Positions 62,857 through 64,000 of a stretch of DNA of 64,000 nucleotides are shown here, in pieces (positions within the stretch are counted from its first letter, which is position 1; every line of letters starts with the position of its first letter). The stretch lies in contig PMSN01000025.1 in assembly GCA_003167555.1 (NCBI GenBank), positions 334,557 through 398,556 of the forward strand, given 5' to 3'. The position numbers were made by a program, and so were the translations under genes. The notes under the pieces were generated by a model that worked only from the letters and a program-made list of their open reading frames with translations, searched no databases and had not been told where the DNA came from. Source of the stretch: Spartobacteria bacterium (GTDB taxonomy: Bacteria; Verrucomicrobiota; Verrucomicrobiia; Chthoniobacterales; UBA10450).

Positions 62857-62876
62857 TTCTCGTTAGGTCTATGCGC
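62857..62876 (+). repeat. 20-bp direct repeat, copy 1 (GTTAGGT core)
   Basis: ttctcgttaggtctatgcgc, identical to 63338-63357. The start codon of the 62871 gene lies inside it. The GTTAGGT heptamer fits the GTTRRRY core of integron recombination sites, but no integrase is in the window. Confidence 0.85.
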
Positions 62877-63332
62877 ACGTCGTTGTTTCTGCTTTGTTTC
62901 CTTTGCGCGGCTACACTCCATGCGGCGGGCGGCCCGCCGAAAGTCGACGGCAGAGTTAGTGCAGTTTCCAAAGGCGACGTTCGATTGATCACAGCCGCTG
63001 CGAAATGGTGGCTGCAAAAGATGCATGCACAGGATCCCACGCAGAAGACCGTCGACACACTCTCGTTGATTCACATCGTGGATCGTAACAGGGCGGAGGT
63101 TCACATCTGGGCACGCTATACGAAGAGTGGTTGGAACGTCGAGATGCGCCTCCCAGTCCGGCGAGTTGGCGAAGTTTGGAAAGCAGACGAGTGGGCCGAT
63201 ATTATTACGCTAGCCACACTCTTAGACCTAACCAATCGCTGCACCCAACCGCTGGCCGGTGTGATGACCAGATTTGATCTTATGAAACAGTTGTCGATGT
63301 TTGCCACGCTCGCTCCCACCAGCGGTGGCTGA
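62871..63332 (+). CDS. Small secreted protein of unknown function
   Basis: 153 residues. A clear signal peptide (LFLLCFLCAATLHAAG) precedes a mature domain with SAVSKGDVRLITAAAKWWLQ, LSLIHIVDRNRAEVHIWARY and VEMRLPVRRVGEVWKADEWA. That is a compact alpha+beta protein, possibly NTF2- or DUF-like. No family recognised. The gene begins within one copy of the 20-bp direct repeat and ends 5 bp before the other, the layout of a mobile gene cassette. Confidence 0.65.
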   Translation: MRTSLFLLCFLCAATLHAAGGPPKVDGRVSAVSKGDVRLITAAAKWWLQKMHAQDPTQKTVDTLSLIHIVDRNRAEVHIWARYTKSGWNVEMRLPVRRVGEVWKADEWADIITLATLLDLTNRCTQPLAGVMTRFDLMKQLSMFATLAPTSGG

Positions 63333-63337
63333 GCTCT

Positions 63338-63357
63338 TTCTCGTTAGGTCTATGCGC
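63338..63357 (+). repeat. 20-bp direct repeat, copy 2 (GTTAGGT core)
   Basis: Identical to 62857-62876, 481 bp further on. Here gttaggtcta (63343-63352) is also the exact reverse complement of tagacctaac (63223-63232) inside the end of the preceding gene. An inner pair accgctgg (about 63254) / ccagcggt (about 63319) lies between them, a layered inverted repeat of about 130 bp as in attC sites. Confidence 0.8.
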
Positions 63358-63362
63358 CTGTT

Positions 63363-63755
63363 ATGCCAAGAATCGTGAGCATCGCCACCGCAATTGTGTG
63401 GCTGCTTCTGTTGCTGATATCGCTCGCCATCGGTGGCGGTATTCCATTCGGGAGCCCGGTGGCTATCATCTGCGATTCGATCGTCAGTGCCACCACGGCG
63501 GCAGCGATATATTTTGCGTTCAAACCGCGACGTTGGCTCGGCGTGTTGCTTCTCTGTATTTCCGTGGTGCCGGCAGTGTTGTTCTCTTGGGGGACCTGGG
63601 TGCAGTTGTCATTTTTCCTCGGCGATAAGTCGGGATTTATGATTTTTAGCCGGAAAGACCAGATCAATCTTGGTGCAGCGGTGATCTTTGTTACATTGGC
63701 CTTGCTATGGGCCGTGATATGCTTGCGTCGGCGCGATGTTGCTATCAAGACCTAG
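63363..63755 (+). CDS. Small membrane protein of unknown function
   Basis: 130 residues with four hydrophobic helices: ATAIVWLLLLLISLAIGGG, PVAIICDSIVSATTAAAIYF, WLGVLLLCISVVPAVLFSWG and LGAAVIFVTLALLWAVICL. The third-to-fourth loop is KSGFMIFSRKDQ. No family recognised. It starts 6 bp after the second direct repeat. The stop (aagacctag) mirrors the end of the convergent transposase. Confidence 0.65.
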   Translation: MPRIVSIATAIVWLLLLLISLAIGGGIPFGSPVAIICDSIVSATTAAAIYFAFKPRRWLGVLLLCISVVPAVLFSWGTWVQLSFFLGDKSGFMIFSRKDQINLGAAVIFVTLALLWAVICLRRRDVAIKT

Positions 63756-63780
63756 GCTCAACTTTGTAGTGCAACATTTG

Positions 63781-64000
63781 CTAGGTCTGAAGGAAGCATT
63801 GATTGGGTGTTTTGTAGCCATGTCTTTTTCTTGGTCGGTTGTTGAGGTGTTGGGCGATTAAGTCGCATTCGCTTTGGGTGACTCGGGCCATGGTTGCTCC
63901 TTTGGGCAGATACTGCCGGATGAGTCCGTTGGTGTTCTCGTTGGTCCCGCGCTCCCAGCTGTGATGCGGGGTGGCGAAGTAGAACTTGACCGGACTGACT
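63781..64000 (-). CDS. IS30-family transposase, C-terminal part
   Basis: The last 72 residues, the gene entering from the right edge. KFYFATPHHSWERGTNENTN with GLIRQYLPKG is the region of the catalytic glutamate of the DDE domain, and LNNRPRKRHGYKTP is the typical IS30 end. Frame fixed by the TAG at 63783-63781. The sequence just beyond the stop (ttgtagtgcaacatttg) probably belongs to the terminal inverted repeat. The element lies where rpoA would usually be. Confidence 0.9.
   Translation of the reverse strand, partial: VSPVKFYFATPHHSWERGTNENTNGLIRQYLPKGATMARVTQSECDLIAQHLNNRPRKRHGYKTPNQCFLQT

Noticed and set aside
1..64000. tRNA, rRNA, tmRNA, riboswitch or prophage
   Set aside because: No cloverleaf-like or rRNA-like segments, no recognisable riboswitch cores in leaders and no phage structural genes were found by eye; a covariance-model search would be needed to exclude them fully.

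Overview
The window is GC-rich bacterial chromosome. It is densely coded and carries a complete-looking run of str, S10, spc and alpha ribosomal genes in its last third. Gene content and style suggest Verrucomicrobiota, perhaps a soil Spartobacteria/Chthoniobacterales lineage: a fused SecDF, CcsA/HemX-hemA-hemC-cobA/hemD order, Ala/Lys/Pro-rich tails on ribosomal proteins, SGNH/MBOAT acyl-transfer genes, and many dispersed palindromes of the 'tcattccgagc...gctcggaatga' kind. This placement is inferred from gene style. No rRNA or tRNA gene was seen.

Layout. 1-2653 (minus): pyruvate dehydrogenase E2 (cut by the window edge), E1 beta and E1 alpha. 2735-6538: smc. 6650-9494: an APC permease and an M20 peptidase. 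9732-14848: an NlpC/P60 hydrolase, queC/queF, secreted and DUF proteins, and apt. 14912-19234: a haem/tetrapyrrole operon (HemX, HemA, HemC, CobA-HemD). 19231-23239: an unusual chaperone cluster (GrpE-like, lid-less Hsp70, and a J-like/TerB-like/SUMF1 protein). 23290-26347: rpsU, secDF, yajC. 26488-30688: an accessory island with a HepT/MntA pair, unknown proteins, a class III cyclase-like protein, a HEPN/AbiU2-like protein and a broken DNA methyltransferase. 30749-37277: an AlgI/AlgJ-like acyl-transfer locus with extra SGNH proteins. 37288-43963: tgt, a large membrane protein, a partial second tgt, an Uup-type ABC-F ATPase, and a GbsR-type regulator with a DUF2071 protein. 44208-62573: rpsL to rpsD with fusA, secY, adk, map, infA and rpmJ. 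62574-64000: a small accessory tail with two cassette-like genes and the end of an IS30-family transposase, where rpoA and rplQ would usually follow.

The most unusual structure comes from repeats. One palindrome family sits in frame inside tgt, and a related sequence sits in frame inside smc. A second family (arms GTAG...CTAC) supplies the TAG stop codons of several genes. The 3' end of rpsG is duplicated, with only synonymous differences, beyond a repeat. A 20-bp direct repeat with a GTTRRRY core brackets a small gene near the right end. The best candidates for an undescribed system are the GrpE/Hsp70/J-like-SUMF1 cluster and the cyclase-like/HEPN pair that abuts the broken methyltransferase.
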